Shown here: positions 17,114 through 27,349 of the stretch, piece by piece | Layout: every line of letters begins with the position of its first letter | How positions within the stretch are numbered: position 1 is the first letter of the stretch | NCBI GenBank assembly: GCA_037382465.1 | Contig: JARRPX010000036.1 | Coordinates: forward strand, 1-43,908 | Length of the DNA stretch: 43,908 nucleotides | Direction: 5' to 3' | From: Anaerolineales bacterium | Lineage (GTDB): Bacteria > Chloroflexota > Anaerolineae > Anaerolineales > E44-bin32 | Notes under the pieces: generated by a model | What the model was told of the DNA's origin: nothing | Seen by the model: the letters and a program-made list of their open reading frames with translations, nothing else | Databases searched by the model: none | Position numbers and translations under genes: made by a program

Positions 17114-17458
17114 TTACAACCCGGCCCGGATTCCATCCAACGCAATTTTCGCATCAGGTGCCACTGCGAAGAATTCGGTCAACTTCGTGCAGGGGTATTC
17201 ATCACAGTGTCCGCAGTTCGGCAGGCCCTTATCCAACCCGCACTTCCGAATTTCACAGACACTGCAATGTTGGAAGAGCAGCCCACCTTCCGAAGCACAT
17301 CCGTCGCAATTTATATCACCGGCTTGAAGGTCAGTGCCGAATTCCTCTGACCATAAAGCTGCGACTTCCGCACGCTTCGAATCGTCGTTCGTCCTGGCGG
17401 CAATCAACGCTCCGCATTGCAGACAGTTCAGTCCACAGTACGCAAGCATTTCACTCAT
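17114..17458 (-). CDS. DUF3795-like Cys-rich protein
   Basis: A 114-residue protein rich in cysteines: CGLNCLQCGAL near the start, then CDGC, C-x2-C (CSVCEIRKCG) and CGHCDEYPCTKL toward the end. The layout CGL.C..C ... C.GC ... C..C....C ... C..C...PC is the DUF3795 pattern, thought to bind zinc or an iron-sulfur cluster. I use ATG 17458 because GAGAGGA precedes it by about 7 nt; the frame is open upstream to 17710 but that part is not protein-like and overlaps the propeller gene. The role of DUF3795 proteins is unknown. Confidence 0.85.
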   Translation of the reverse strand: MSEMLAYCGLNCLQCGALIAARTNDDSKRAEVAALWSEEFGTDLQAGDINCDGCASEGGLLFQHCSVCEIRKCGLDKGLPNCGHCDEYPCTKLTEFFAVAPDAKIALDGIRAGL

Positions 17459-17538
17459 GATCGTTTCCTCTCTACGCGTCGATTTAAGGCCAATCATACC
17501 CGAGTTACCCTCTGTGGTGATGCCTCTGTCGATAGATT

Positions 17539-18585
17539 TTACTCCGCAATTCCCGAACGCGATACACCATTTTCTGTGCCAACCCAGATCGTGCCGTCTT
17601 TCGCAATCCCCAGGGAATAGCCGTGCATTTCGATTAAGCCATCGTTGGTGTGATACGTGCGCCAGCCTTGGCCATCGAAACGGGACACTCCATAAATCCC
17701 ACCGAACCACACCGCGCCATTCGGCTCGAGCGCGGCGGAATAGATATTATTCGAGTTCGGCTGCGTACGGTAATCGCCGGCGCCCCGGAAACCGGGGTAA
17801 TATGTCCACCGCTCGCCGTCGAAACTCGAGATTCCACCGTTCCATGTACCTGCCCAGACGACATTTTCTGGCGTTACGACCAGTGCATAGACGAGGTCGC
17901 TGCTCAAACCACCCTGCGTGGACTCTGCCGTGTAGGCCACCCAATCCGCGCCGTCGAAATGGACGAGGCCGCTCCCGTTCATCCCGGCCCACAGTGTGCC
18001 GTCTGGGGCGACTGCCAGAGACCAAACTGAATTGCCGGGTAATCCGTCTTTATTGGTGTACGTTATAAAGCGTCCCTCCTTCGGGTGATAGCGAGAGATG
18101 CCTCCATCGAGTGCAGCGAACCACAATTCATTTTCAGGACCCAGGGCGATGTCCCAAACACGAGTGCCCGCCAAACCGTCTGCGGATGTATATGTCATCC
18201 AGGTCTGAGTCTGCGCATCGTAACTCGAAACGCCATCTCCGTCCGTTCCGACCCAAAGTGCGCCGTACGGGCCGATGGCGAGCGAGCTGATTTTGTTGCC
18301 CGCAAGACCGTCCTCAATGGTGTAGGTGATCCAGTTTTCTCCTTCCAGCCGCGAGAGACCATCCCATGTACCCAGCCAAACGGTGCCGGTTTCATCGATG
18401 GCGATGGACGAAACGTGCCGCTCGGCCAAACCATCCGCAGTGGTGTAGGACGACCACGAGGAAACAGGAGTTGCCGTGAATCGGCCCAGGTCCCGTGCCA
18501 CCTTGCCAATCGAAACGCAGCCGCTCAGACATAGCGATAAACCCAAGCACAAGAAGGATAATTGCCATCTCGAAAAGGATTTCAT
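17539..18585 (-). CDS. Regulator-propeller (Reg_prop-like) lipoprotein
   Basis: A 348-residue exported lipoprotein: signal peptide, lipobox LSGC at about residues 20-23, then seven or so blades, each with a variant of 'YT..DGLAG..V.SIAIDP.G.LWVGT.GGGVSRFDG..W'. Such two-component-regulator propeller repeats occur in sensor kinases' extracellular domains; here they stand alone without kinase or membrane helix. The protein may bind a ligand or another surface protein. It is on the same strand as the membrane-anchored protein gene at 18694. Function unknown. Confidence 0.9.
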   Translation of the reverse strand: MKSFSRWQLSFLCLGLSLCLSGCVSIGKVARDLGRFTATPVSSWSSYTTADGLAERHVSSIAIDETGTVWLGTWDGLSRLEGENWITYTIEDGLAGNKISSLAIGPYGALWVGTDGDGVSSYDAQTQTWMTYTSADGLAGTRVWDIALGPENELWFAALDGGISRYHPKEGRFITYTNKDGLPGNSVWSLAVAPDGTLWAGMNGSGLVHFDGADWVAYTAESTQGGLSSDLVYALVVTPENVVWAGTWNGGISSFDGERWTYYPGFRGAGDYRTQPNSNNIYSAALEPNGAVWFGGIYGVSRFDGQGWRTYHTNDGLIEMHGYSLGIAKDGTIWVGTENGVSRSGIAE

Positions 18586-18693
18586 CGAGCTGCTCTCGTC
18601 CCGCGCGGAATTTCTCTACGCGCATACCGATCTATTACCCAGAGACGATAAGTTACTATGAGAAGGTTCCCGCGACGTATATCGGATCCCCCC

Positions 18694-19176
18694 TCATTCT
18701 TCGACGATCGTGCGGATAGATCGGTTGGCGCAATTCGCGAACCAATTGACACACACCTGGATTTCACCGGAACGTTCACCAACGAGTATCGCCGTCATGT
18801 AATAACGTATTTCCAGTTGGCCGCCGGCAGGAATGGGGGTTTGAAAATCATACGTCGAAAATGCATTGCTGGCTTCCATCATGTCGGCATATTCGGGTTC
18901 GGTTCCATCCACGCTGAAGCCGTCCAGGTAACTGAGATCGATATCGATGCTATCCAATGTTTGATCTTCCTCGGCCAAATTGGTGATCTCCACCAGGAGG
19001 ATTAATTCTTCGTCCAAAGAAACCGAAGCGGGGACAATCACGTCGATTTCGATGTTCTCCGGGTCCTGCGCCACCCACTTGAGAAGCGAACCCCCCATGA
19101 GAATCACAAACAATATGGTCCCCAGGCACAAAATGCCGCAGCCGGTCACGGTCCACAACACGAATTTACGGTTCAT
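18694..19176 (-). CDS. Membrane-anchored extracytoplasmic protein of unknown function
   Basis: A 160-residue protein. Residues 5-33 form one hydrophobic anchor (VLWTVTGCGILCLGTILFVILMG), and the remainder is a soluble beta-rich domain (IDVIVPASVSLDEELILLVEITNLAEE...), which reads like an Ig-like/CARDB-like fold. Two cysteines near the end (VCVNWFANCANR) could form a disulfide. GGAAGGG lies in front of the ATG. It shares strand and proximity with the propeller lipoprotein at 17539-18585 (108-nt gap), so the two may act together on the cell surface; that is inference. Confidence 0.75.
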   Translation of the reverse strand: MNRKFVLWTVTGCGILCLGTILFVILMGGSLLKWVAQDPENIEIDVIVPASVSLDEELILLVEITNLAEEDQTLDSIDIDLSYLDGFSVDGTEPEYADMMEASNAFSTYDFQTPIPAGGQLEIRYYMTAILVGERSGEIQVCVNWFANCANRSIRTIVEE

Positions 19177-19401
19177 GACGAATTCCCTTCCCGTTGTTAC
19201 CTGCCTCGAACGATTTTAAGTGAATTCAGCGGCAGGCGCTGCAATCCGGCGAGTCTTCGTGCAGCGTCATGGCACAAAGGAGAACGCATAATGGTGGACG
19301 CAATAGCGGAGATCGTTGAGAACAGATCAATCCTTATGGGGAGAACGCCAGCCCATGCGAGGAAAAATCACTTTGTCCACTCCGTCCAAATACGCATTGA
19401 T

Positions 19402-20778
19402 TCAGTGATATTTCGGCAGCCAAGCCCCATGCGCCTCGATGAGTTCGTCCACGAGGAGCTGGATCTGATCCGGATCCAACTCCGCCGCGGTGTGCGGATC
19501 GAGCATGGCGGCGTGGTAGATGTGCTCCCGCTTGCGGGTCAGCGCAGCTTCTACCGTAAGCGCTTGTACGTTGATGTTGGTCTGCATCAACGCCGCCAGC
19601 TGCGGGGGCAGCGCTCCGATCCGTGAGGGGTGAATGCCGTTGCTGTCCACCGAGCAAGGTACTTCCACGACACAATCATCCGGCAGGTTCTCGATCAAGC
19701 CACGGTTGCGCAAGTTTCCGTATACCACACGAGGAACGCCCGCTTCCATACTATGAATGATCAGTGGCGCGTATTCCCCGCTGGATGCCAGTGAGAATAT
19801 CTCGTCGACGTATTCTTGCGGCATTCCTTCGATCTGCGGCAGTTCGGATGCCGGACTATCAAGGCCGACTTGGGGATCTTCCAGAATCGCACCCATTGCG
19901 TCCCACATCATGATTTGTTCTTCACAGCGCCGCAGGTATTCATCCAGCGGAATGTTGAAGCGTTCGATCAAATCGGGACGATCGCGTTTGATGAACCAGG
20001 GCACGTATTCGGCGAAATGCTCGCTCGACTCGGTTACGAAGTAGCCCAGACGCTCGAACACCTCGTAGCGTACGCGATTCCAATCCGGGACACGACTTTC
20101 GTCCACCACTTGATGAATCCGGGGGTATAGATCTTCGATTCCCTGCGGGGTCTTGCGCCCAAACTGCAGGTAGAAAGCCATGTGGTTGATGCCGGCGCAG
20201 AGATATTCGATTTCATCTATCGACACGCCGGTGTCGTCTGCCAACTGCGCGGCCGTGTGGTAGACACTGTGACACAACCCGATCGTTTTGATCTTGCTTG
20301 TTCGAAAAATCGCCCAGCAGTTCATCGCCATGGGGTTGACGTAGTTCAGGAATGTAGCCTGGGGGCATAATTCTTCCATATCGGCGCAGATCTCCAGCAG
20401 CACAGGGATGGTGCGTAATCCTCGGAAGATACCGCCGATTCCCAGTGTGTCGCCGATCGTCTGCCGCAGTCCGAATCTCTTAGGCACCTCGAAATCGATC
20501 AGCGTGGCAGGCTTATAACCTCCCACTTGAATCATACAAACGACATAGTCGGCGCCATCCAGCGCATCACGGCGATCGGTGGTGATTTCGATGGACGGCC
20601 GGGCATCCACGGCCCGGGCGACTTTCTGGGCAACGATCTTCGAGGTATGCAGGCGATTCGGATCGATATCGTGCAAGACGATCGTAGAATCTGACAATTC
20701 AGAAAACTGGAGGATATCCACCAGCAAGCGCTTGGTGAATACCGTGCTTCCCGCCCCAATGAAAGTGATTTTGCACAT
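19402..20778 (-). CDS. Glycoside hydrolase family 4, alpha-galactosidase-like
   Basis: A 458-residue GH4 enzyme, which uses NAD+ and a divalent metal to cleave glycosides by an oxidation-elimination mechanism. The N-terminal nucleotide motif is FIGAGS (residues 6-11), the NPM motif is at 148-150, and the metal ligands are C169 in GLCHS and H199 in GINHM. CHS at this site is typical of the alpha-galactosidase (MelA-like) or alpha-glucuronidase branch rather than the 6-phospho-glucosidases. Length is normal. GAGG stands eight bases before the ATG. Neighbouring genes (GH53 remnant, fucose isomerase) also concern plant-polysaccharide sugars. No transporter or phosphotransferase gene is adjacent. 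Confidence 0.92.
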   Translation of the reverse strand: MCKITFIGAGSTVFTKRLLVDILQFSELSDSTIVLHDIDPNRLHTSKIVAQKVARAVDARPSIEITTDRRDALDGADYVVCMIQVGGYKPATLIDFEVPKRFGLRQTIGDTLGIGGIFRGLRTIPVLLEICADMEELCPQATFLNYVNPMAMNCWAIFRTSKIKTIGLCHSVYHTAAQLADDTGVSIDEIEYLCAGINHMAFYLQFGRKTPQGIEDLYPRIHQVVDESRVPDWNRVRYEVFERLGYFVTESSEHFAEYVPWFIKRDRPDLIERFNIPLDEYLRRCEEQIMMWDAMGAILEDPQVGLDSPASELPQIEGMPQEYVDEIFSLASSGEYAPLIIHSMEAGVPRVVYGNLRNRGLIENLPDDCVVEVPCSVDSNGIHPSRIGALPPQLAALMQTNINVQALTVEAALTRKREHIYHAAMLDPHTAAELDPDQIQLLVDELIEAHGAWLPKYH

Positions 20779-20971
20779 TTGCTATGCCTCTTTTATTCTC
20801 ACCCCAGACCAACATTTTACTCGACTTCGATTTCTAAATCCCATTCAAGCAGCAGCGAAAATCCTCCGCACGCATCAGCCATATCACCGTTCGATCTCGA
20901 GATTTTCTCTACAGCACTGAACATGATTTAAGCGCATCGAGCAATCGCTCGAGTCCCACAGGATAATCGGA

Positions 20972-22051
20972 TTAAGTCTGCCGGGATTTGACGAGGGTGT
21001 CTCGGCTATGCGCCCTGACCTTCCAGGAAAAAACGATCCATGACATTAATAGGACGAGTGTTGTGTAATATGCCCCATATGAGAACCAGATGGGATTTTC
21101 ATGGATAAACAGGTAAGGCAGATTGAATGCAATGGACAATGCCCCTGCCGACATCCTATCCCCAATGTACAGCGGGATCACACCGACTGTAAAAAGCGAA
21201 AGCATGCTGTTCCCTGCGGCGTATGGAGAGAGAAGAAGCGATGCCGACATTAAGAATCCCGCCTTGGTGCGATCGATCGAATGACGTGAGGAATAGATAA
21301 TGTAGAGGGAAAGACCGAAAATCACACCCCAGATACAACCAATGACAATGGGCGATAGTTGTAAACGGGTCAAAGCCGCCAAAAGGCTGATATCCATAAT
21401 GCTTCCGCGTTGTTCGTTTCCGATCATCGAAGCGAACCAATCCACTCCATAAGCCAACAAGAATATCGCCACAATGATAAATGTGACGATACTCGCTTGG
21501 ATGATTTTCTTCCGTGGCCATTTATCAATGAGGTAGAAAGGAAGCGCGACGAACAGAAGCCACGTGGTTTGGGGCTTTACTGATGCAACGAGAATGCCGA
21601 TGGATAACAGCCACGCATTTTGCTTGCGGAGCGCATATAGCAGCGTGAGGACGCCCGCGATTGTTAAAACCTCGAAGTTCCCATCTGCCATGGTGCGTAT
21701 CGATGGATAGGAGATCACCAATAAGACAGTCACTAGGATTCGCAGTGTTTTCTGAATTTTCCGAGGGACACTAACGATTTCAGCAACGAGCGTCATCAAT
21801 ATCAGGATCCCCCAACTGGATCGATATGAAAGTAATCCCAAAGGTAATACCGGAACGATACTCCAGGGGGGATTTCTCAAACCGCTTCCATATCGAGGCA
21901 GACCACCTTTGAGACCAAACCACAAGCCTTTCCAATCGAGTCCAAATCCGAATTCTTCAATGGGCAAACGGTTAAATAGATGCACGAAAACGATGGCCGT
22001 AATTATCAACAACACGCCGGCCAACAACCAACTTGAAATTGATTTATTCAT
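20972..22051 (-). CDS. Polytopic membrane protein, GT87/DUF2029-like
   Basis: A 359-residue protein with about nine hydrophobic helices. The short motif WKGLWFGLKGGLPRYGSGLRNPPW after the first helix resembles the D/W-rich loop of the DUF2029/GT87 mannosyltransferases (polyprenyl-phosphate-sugar donors), although the catalytic DXD-like residues are not obvious. The protein ends VRAHSRDTLVKSR. I chose ATG 22051 because it directly precedes a normal signal-anchor-like helix; an in-frame start at 22075 adds eight residues. Its AT content appears higher than that of its neighbours. It lies between a GH4 gene and the broken GH53 gene. A glycosyltransfer role is inference. Confidence 0.75.
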   Translation of the reverse strand: MNKSISSWLLAGVLLIITAIVFVHLFNRLPIEEFGFGLDWKGLWFGLKGGLPRYGSGLRNPPWSIVPVLPLGLLSYRSSWGILILMTLVAEIVSVPRKIQKTLRILVTVLLVISYPSIRTMADGNFEVLTIAGVLTLLYALRKQNAWLLSIGILVASVKPQTTWLLFVALPFYLIDKWPRKKIIQASIVTFIIVAIFLLAYGVDWFASMIGNEQRGSIMDISLLAALTRLQLSPIVIGCIWGVIFGLSLYIIYSSRHSIDRTKAGFLMSASLLLSPYAAGNSMLSLFTVGVIPLYIGDRMSAGALSIAFNLPYLFIHENPIWFSYGAYYTTLVLLMSWIVFSWKVRAHSRDTLVKSRQT

Positions 22052-22242
22052 GCTTCCATCCACGCTGCCATACACGCTTGCATTGCCTTATTCGAGTAGG
22101 AATGCTTCAGCGCAATTTTGATCATGCAAGCAGCCGTTTGATCTCGGGAAACATACGTACCCTGCAAACAGTCTGCCGTAATTTTACAGTCTATTAAATA
22201 CGCGCACACATTGTTACTGCAGTCGAGATGCTTGAATCAAAC

Positions 22243-22282
22243 GACACCATAGGCAATCTACTATGACCTCACCCATGGTGTC
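22243..22282. repeat. Imperfect inverted repeat downstream of the GH53 remnant
   Basis: The arms 22243-22253 (GACACCATAGG) and 22272-22282 (CCCATGGTGTC) pair at 10 of 11 positions around an 18-nt loop. It is in the 240-bp gap between the GH53 remnant stop (22318) and the DUF2029-like gene. It could be a terminator for the minus-strand transcript or a recombination scar; no T tract is present. Confidence 0.35.
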
Positions 22283-22317
22283 AAGTTGACCGATGTCGAC
22301 TGTTCTCGATTTGAAAT

Positions 22318-23399
22318 TCACTCAACGAAGTTCAAAGAACTCTCGTCGAAAAAGGCCCACTGTCCGCTGGAAGCGACAACTTTCAACCCTACCGTGCAGG
22401 TTCCATCACTGACGTTGATATTCTCGATGGTCGGCGTCTTCCAATTCAACCACCCATTTGTCGCAATGTCCAAAGTCTGCGTCTCTCCACCGCAGTTTGC
22501 ATATAGCTGCAGGACGTCCTCACCACCTCCGCCTTGAATCCACGCGCTCAGAAAGTATGTCCCGTTCTCCAAGCCCGTGACGGTCTGCGATACCGTGAAT
22601 TCAAAGGCATCGTTCGCCCAGTAGTGCATGGCGCATTTCCCTTCGTGCAGGTTCTGGCGTTCGTTGCTGATATCGACCCCCCCAACGTCTCCGTTCACGA
22701 CCCAAGGGCCGAAGCCGCCCGATTCGAAACCGGCATTCGTTAGGTAATTCTTTTCACCACCCGTCGTAACACTGGCAGCTGCCAGCAGTTCCTGCCCCTC
22801 GACTGTGCCATCCAAGGTGTAAACACCTGGCTCCTCGAGCCAGTTAACCGGGACAGTGTCCCACATTACGGGCACATCCCGGATCGAATCGTCAGAGAAA
22901 AGCGCCTTCACCCTGGGCATGTCTTGACTGCCGGGATCGGCCCACCAGTCACTGTAATGAAAATCGAGAAGGAATTTTAGCCCAAGAGCTTTGGCGCGCG
23001 TGGCGATCGCCACGGTCGTCCCAAGATCATTGTTCCCACCGCCCAGGGGTTGCCCATTTTCATCCGTGGGATCGTTCCAGATACGCAGGCGTATCCAATT
23101 CACACCGTGCGCCTTGAGGATCTCCAGGGCGTCTGCTTCCTCCCCATTGACGTAGTATTTCCCACCGTTGTCCTCGATTTGTTTCAGCATGGACACGTCG
23201 GCGCCCATGATGAAATCTTGCTAAGCCCTTCGACGGGATTGACGTGGAAATCAGACTCCGCCGGAGTCGCAATCGTGGGGACCGGCTCTCTGGTCGCAGT
23301 TGGGGTGAGCGTCGGTGCAGGAGTCTGCTCTGGAACACATGCTGACGGCGCGTCACTTATCACGCTTATGAGCAGCAACACGACAATGCGTTTTTTCAT
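22318..23399 (-). pseudogene. GH53 endo-beta-1,4-galactanase remnant with galactan-binding module
   Basis: The gene starts at ATG 23399 behind GGAGGA with a lipoprotein signal (lipobox SAC) and a Thr/Pro linker. It continues in another frame from about 23215, where one base seems lost (LSK, then FIMGADVSML). The GH53 barrel begins normally (FIMGADVSMLKQIEDNGG, HGVNWIRLRIWNDPT, FHYSDWWADPG) but stops after about 90 residues, near 22895-22925. It is then joined in frame to a Big_4-like domain (VPVMWDTV...GVYTLDGTVEG) and a C-terminal CBM61-like module (NAGFESGGFGPWVV... to the end). The part with the two catalytic glutamates, roughly 250 residues, is missing. The product could bind but not cut galactan, if translated. 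Confidence 0.82.
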
Positions 23400-23640
23400 G
23401 ATCGATTCCTCCTCCACTGTACCGTACGGCTAATGTTCTACACGTGATGTCTACACATGTCACGTATAGAAGGCGGTCAGGTTGGATTGTCGGCCAATTG
23501 GAATCTATGAACTCGAGATGTAGAACATCATTCTTTTACGTCCATATGATGGTCACACACCACCTGGACAGACTTCGATGAGCGTGTCGGTCCTTCCTAT
23601 ATCCTCAAGACGACATTTATGAGAAGCATCCCCCAAACTC

Positions 23641-25437
23641 CTAGCGATACAGGGCGCCAAAATTGGCGCAAGCCCGGAAGTCGGCGCCTTCACGATCTGC
23701 GGTGCCAAATGCGTTCCAGGCACTGGGGCGGAAGATTTTCTCCTCAGGCACATTGTGCATGTACACCGGAATGCGCAGCATCGAAGCCAGGGTGATCAGA
23801 TCGGCTCCAATGTGTCCACAAGTAAACGCACCATGATTGGCGCCCCAGGCATTCATCACGGAGTAAGGATCGCGAAACACACCGTCCCCATTCGTGCGCG
23901 GCGCAAACCAGGTGGTTGGCCAGGTGGGATTGGTGCGGGAATCCAGGACGTCGTGGGTGTCGGGTGGTAGGTCAACGATATGACCCTCGACCAGCTGCAG
24001 CGCCGGTCCGAGACCCCGCACCGTGTTGATCCGGCACATCGTAACTGGCATCCCGCCGCGGGTCAGAAAATCGGTGGACCAACCTCCGCCACGGAAGTAC
24101 TCCGTTACAGCGGCGCACCATTCGGTGGCTTCCAGGCATTTCAGCGCGTCCTCGGGAGTTACCTCCCACCAGGGTTTGATCGCCGGTATGCCGTCCATTT
24201 CTTGTTGACCGGTGCCATCCAACGCCGAAGGTCCGGAGTTAATCAAATGCAGCACGCCCTTCCCGGCGAGTCCCGTCGGGCGGTGCCCGGTGACGCGTTC
24301 GATGGCGTCCGGACTCCAATAGGTGCGCACGTCGGAGAAGATTTGAGCCGATCCGGTGAGTAGATGGCCGAAGAGCATGCAGACTCCGTTGAGGGCGTCG
24401 TTCTCGGTGGCCACGATATAGGGTTGGCGAATACCATTCCAATCGAAGGAGGAGTTGAGTACCGCTTCGAGAAAATCTCCATTGGGCATGAAATCTGTCC
24501 AGTGACGCTGACCTTGAAAACCTGCCAGGATCCCATTGTGTCCGAGCGCTTCCTCGCCAAATCCGATTTCAGCCAGACGGGAGTTACCGACCATCAGGTC
24601 ACGCGCGATCATCGCCATCTTGACGGAAACTTCCCAATCCTTGTCTTTCTGTTCCTGGCTGCGCTGCTGTTCCGGCGGGTTTACGTCCCGGCCTTCTTGG
24701 CAGCTTGCCTTGACCCATTTTATGGCCTTCTCAAACTCAATCGGATCAAAAATACCTTCATCCAAGCGGCGTACGAACTCGACCATGTCGATCGATTCGA
24801 CCCGCATACCCAGATAAGCTTCGAAGAAATCCTGGTCGACGATGGAACCCGCGATTCCCATGGAGACTCCGCCCATCGACACGTAATTCTTGCCCCGCAT
24901 TCTTGCGACGGCCAGGCCGGCACGTGCGAAACGCAGCAGCATTTCCTGGACATCTTCGGGGATAGAATTGTCGTCCGAATCCTGAACTTCCCGGCCGTAG
25001 ATTCCAAAAGCCGGAAGACCTTTTTGGCTGTGGCCGGCAAGTACTGCGGCAAGATAGACCGCACCGGGGCGTTCTGTACCGTTGAAACCCCAAACGGCTT
25101 TCGGGATCAGCGGATCCATGTCCATCGTTTCCGATCCGTAGCACCAGCATGGAGTCACCGTCAATGAAACCCCAACGCCTTCACGGACGAACTTGTCCGC
25201 GCAGCGAGCGGCCTCGGCAACACCTCCGATGGTGGTATCGGCGATCACGCATTCCACCGGCAGACCGTTCGCGTGGCGCAGGTTTTCACACAGGAAAGCT
25301 GCCACGTCGTTCGCCATACGCGTAGTCTGTCCTTCAAGTGATTCGCGCACGCCCTGCAGACGGCCATCGATGGTGGGGCGGATTCCTATTTTCGGCATGG
25401 AGCCAACGAGACGATTTGCGGGAGGGTTAATATCCAT
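23641..25437 (-). CDS. fucI: L-fucose isomerase
   Basis: A 598-residue enzyme that converts L-fucose to L-fuculose (EC 5.3.1.25) with manganese. The metal and catalytic residues line up with E. coli FucI (591 residues): E345 in [10 protein letters not shown] and D369 in FSDVRTYW keep the spacing of E337 and D361, and H535 in WGANHGAF fits the conserved histidine near 528. Length and motifs cover the whole protein. AGGAG lies in front of ATG 25437. No fuculokinase (fucK) or fuculose-phosphate aldolase (fucA) gene is adjacent; the nearest sugar kinase is PfkB-like at 36988. It may act in the non-phosphorylated route or on D-arabinose, but this is inference. Confidence 0.95.
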   Translation of the reverse strand: MDINPPANRLVGSMPKIGIRPTIDGRLQGVRESLEGQTTRMANDVAAFLCENLRHANGLPVECVIADTTIGGVAEAARCADKFVREGVGVSLTVTPCWCYGSETMDMDPLIPKAVWGFNGTERPGAVYLAAVLAGHSQKGLPAFGIYGREVQDSDDNSIPEDVQEMLLRFARAGLAVARMRGKNYVSMGGVSMGIAGSIVDQDFFEAYLGMRVESIDMVEFVRRLDEGIFDPIEFEKAIKWVKASCQEGRDVNPPEQQRSQEQKDKDWEVSVKMAMIARDLMVGNSRLAEIGFGEEALGHNGILAGFQGQRHWTDFMPNGDFLEAVLNSSFDWNGIRQPYIVATENDALNGVCMLFGHLLTGSAQIFSDVRTYWSPDAIERVTGHRPTGLAGKGVLHLINSGPSALDGTGQQEMDGIPAIKPWWEVTPEDALKCLEATEWCAAVTEYFRGGGWSTDFLTRGGMPVTMCRINTVRGLGPALQLVEGHIVDLPPDTHDVLDSRTNPTWPTTWFAPRTNGDGVFRDPYSVMNAWGANHGAFTCGHIGADLITLASMLRIPVYMHNVPEEKIFRPSAWNAFGTADREGADFRACANFGALYR

Positions 25438-25615
25438 TTTCTACTCCTAAACAGTGCTGATTCTTGAGGGTTCTTCCACTGAAGAGCAGGGACTGCCGGT
25501 GATTATTGGATGGCTCCGAGTTCCTTCTCACAGAATCTCGCCATCCAAGGTTGCCCGAACGGAATGAAGCCCGTCTGAATGAGAGTATATTCTTACTGAA
25601 CCCAGCTATCGAACG

Positions 25616-26071
25616 CTAGAGATTGAAGATTACGATCGCCACGCCCGCAGCGCTGAACACGATCCCGATGAGCAAAGTCCCCCATGCGCCGCGCGTCGAA
25701 CCGGGCTCCAGAACGGCCTGGGACGGATTTTCGGGATTGTAATGGACGTTGACGCGCTGCCCGGTTTGATAGTTCAACTTCGCTTCCGCTCGGGCTCGTG
25801 TGGGATAATGCCACTTCGAACCGATGTTGACCTGATCGCTGCTGTATTGCTGCCCGCCGATCGAGTATGTATAGACCACATGCGGCGTGTATTGTCTGCT
25901 CGTCATGCCATCCGAGTCCGTCGACACACTCACCTCCACCGTAGCGTCGGCGACTCGTCCCTCGACGGCCGGCCAGGCTGCACTCGCCTTGCCCGTGCGA
26001 TAATGCACGACGCCCCGTACGAGAGCGAACAAGCCGATCGCGGTGAAGACCAAACCGAAGATTAAACCCAT
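25616..26071 (-). CDS. DUF3592 membrane protein
   Basis: A 151-residue protein with a helix at each end: residues 2-20 (LIFGLVFTAIGLFALVRG) and the last 20 (WGTLLIGIVFSAAGVAIVIFNL). Between them lies a soluble beta-domain with the DUF3592 pattern: W..V.GRV.DA.VEV, YTPHVVYTYSIGGQQY.SD, YNPENPSQAVLEPG. ATG 26071 is chosen because GGGAGG precedes it; the longer frame to 26206 has no ribosome site. The family is widespread and of unknown function. It follows alanine dehydrogenase on the same strand at 178 nt. Confidence 0.88.
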   Translation of the reverse strand: MGLIFGLVFTAIGLFALVRGVVHYRTGKASAAWPAVEGRVADATVEVSVSTDSDGMTSRQYTPHVVYTYSIGGQQYSSDQVNIGSKWHYPTRARAEAKLNYQTGQRVNVHYNPENPSQAVLEPGSTRGAWGTLLIGIVFSAAGVAIVIFNL

Positions 26072-26249
26072 TTTTCCTCCCCTCTCATCCGAAGTTGACG
26101 ACCGACCATCTGCCGATAAAGCGCGTTCGAAACTCGCATTCCCTGCTGACGCCACACTGCGGAACAGGAAACTCAACGACGCAGATCGTGAGCAAATCCT
26201 GCCCATCCTCTATGGTGGACAAATCGAGCGACCCAACTCCGGAAGCGGT

Positions 26250-27344
26250 TCACCCGCCAAGATCCGGGAAGGCTCCGAGAAGCGCAGGGTGCACCAGTTT
26301 CCCGTCGCGCATGTTGAGTGATTCTCGATGACCCTCGGAGAGCGCGAGGAAAGAATCGAGACCCAATTTGGCGAGCTGCCGGCAGTACGGCAGGGTTGCG
26401 TGCCCGAGAGCCTGGCTGCTGGTTCGGCTCACCGCGCCGGGGATGTTCGCCACGCAGTAATGCACGACGCCGTCGACGAGGTACGTGGGATCGCTGTGGG
26501 TCGTGGGACGGCTGGTTTCAAAACAGCCCCCCTGATCGATGGAGACATCCACCAGCACGGCGCCGCGTTTCATCGTCCGGATGATTTCCCGGGTGATCAG
26601 GACCGGCGTTTTCCCGCCCGGAATAAGCACCGCGCCGACGATCAAGTCGGCGTATTTGGCGTGGTAGGCAATGGCGTGGGGATCGGAAAAAACCGTGGTG
26701 ACGTTGGGCGGCATCACTTCTTCGAGATAGCGCAGGCGGTCGAGGTTGATGTCCATGACGATGATGTTGGCCCCCATTCCCGCCGCGACCTGTGTGGCGG
26801 CGGTGCCTACGACGCCGGCGCCGAGGATGAGTACGTTGGCCGGCTTGACGCCGGTGACGCCGCCGAGCAGGACGCCGCGGCCGTGCCGCTGCTTTTCGAG
26901 GGATTTGGCTCCCTCCTGGACAGACATCTTGCCCGCCACCTCGCTCATGGGCGTGAGCAGCGGCAGCCTGCCCTGTTCGTCCGCCAGGGTTTCAAACGCC
27001 ACGGCCGAAATGCCCGATTGGAGACAGTCTTCCGTCAGCTCCCGGGAGCTGGCGAAATGAAAGTAGCAGAACAGGATCTGGCCTTTTCCGAGTTTGTCGA
27101 TTTCCTTGGGCTGCGGCTCCTTGACCTTGAGGACCAATTCCGATTTTGCATAGATCGCTTCCCAGGAATCCTCGATGGTCGCTCCGGCGTCGATGTAATC
27201 CTGGTCGGGATAGCCGCTTTCGAGTCCGGCTTCCCGCTCGATCAGCACCTCATGACCGTCCTTGACCAGCAGCTCCGCACCTACCGGCAACATCCCGACG
27301 CGATACTCATCGGGCTTGATCTCACGCGGCACCCCGATAATCAC
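26250..27344 (-). CDS. ald: Alanine dehydrogenase
   Basis: A 364-residue NAD-dependent enzyme that interconverts L-alanine and pyruvate plus ammonia. Substrate and catalytic residues fit the M. tuberculosis enzyme position for position: R15 (EYR), K75 (KVKEP) and H96 (CYFHF). The nucleotide fold VLILGAGVVGTAA is near residue 170-182, followed by the D of the ribose-binding strand (IIVMDINLDRL). The C-terminal part ends ...HPALLGAFPDLGG, the usual length. The start is GTG 27342-27344 with a perfect AAAGGAGG five bases away. An out-of-frame ATG followed at once by TGA overlaps the start. Confidence 0.96.
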   Translation of the reverse strand: MIIGVPREIKPDEYRVGMLPVGAELLVKDGHEVLIEREAGLESGYPDQDYIDAGATIEDSWEAIYAKSELVLKVKEPQPKEIDKLGKGQILFCYFHFASSRELTEDCLQSGISAVAFETLADEQGRLPLLTPMSEVAGKMSVQEGAKSLEKQRHGRGVLLGGVTGVKPANVLILGAGVVGTAATQVAAGMGANIIVMDINLDRLRYLEEVMPPNVTTVFSDPHAIAYHAKYADLIVGAVLIPGGKTPVLITREIIRTMKRGAVLVDVSIDQGGCFETSRPTTHSDPTYLVDGVVHYCVANIPGAVSRTSSQALGHATLPYCRQLAKLGLDSFLALSEGHRESLNMRDGKLVHPALLGAFPDLGG

Positions 27345-27349
27345 ATCGA

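Noticed and set aside
17459-17710. N-terminal extension of the DUF3795 gene
   Set aside because: It overlaps the propeller gene in antiphase and lacks a ribosome site; ATG 17458 has one.
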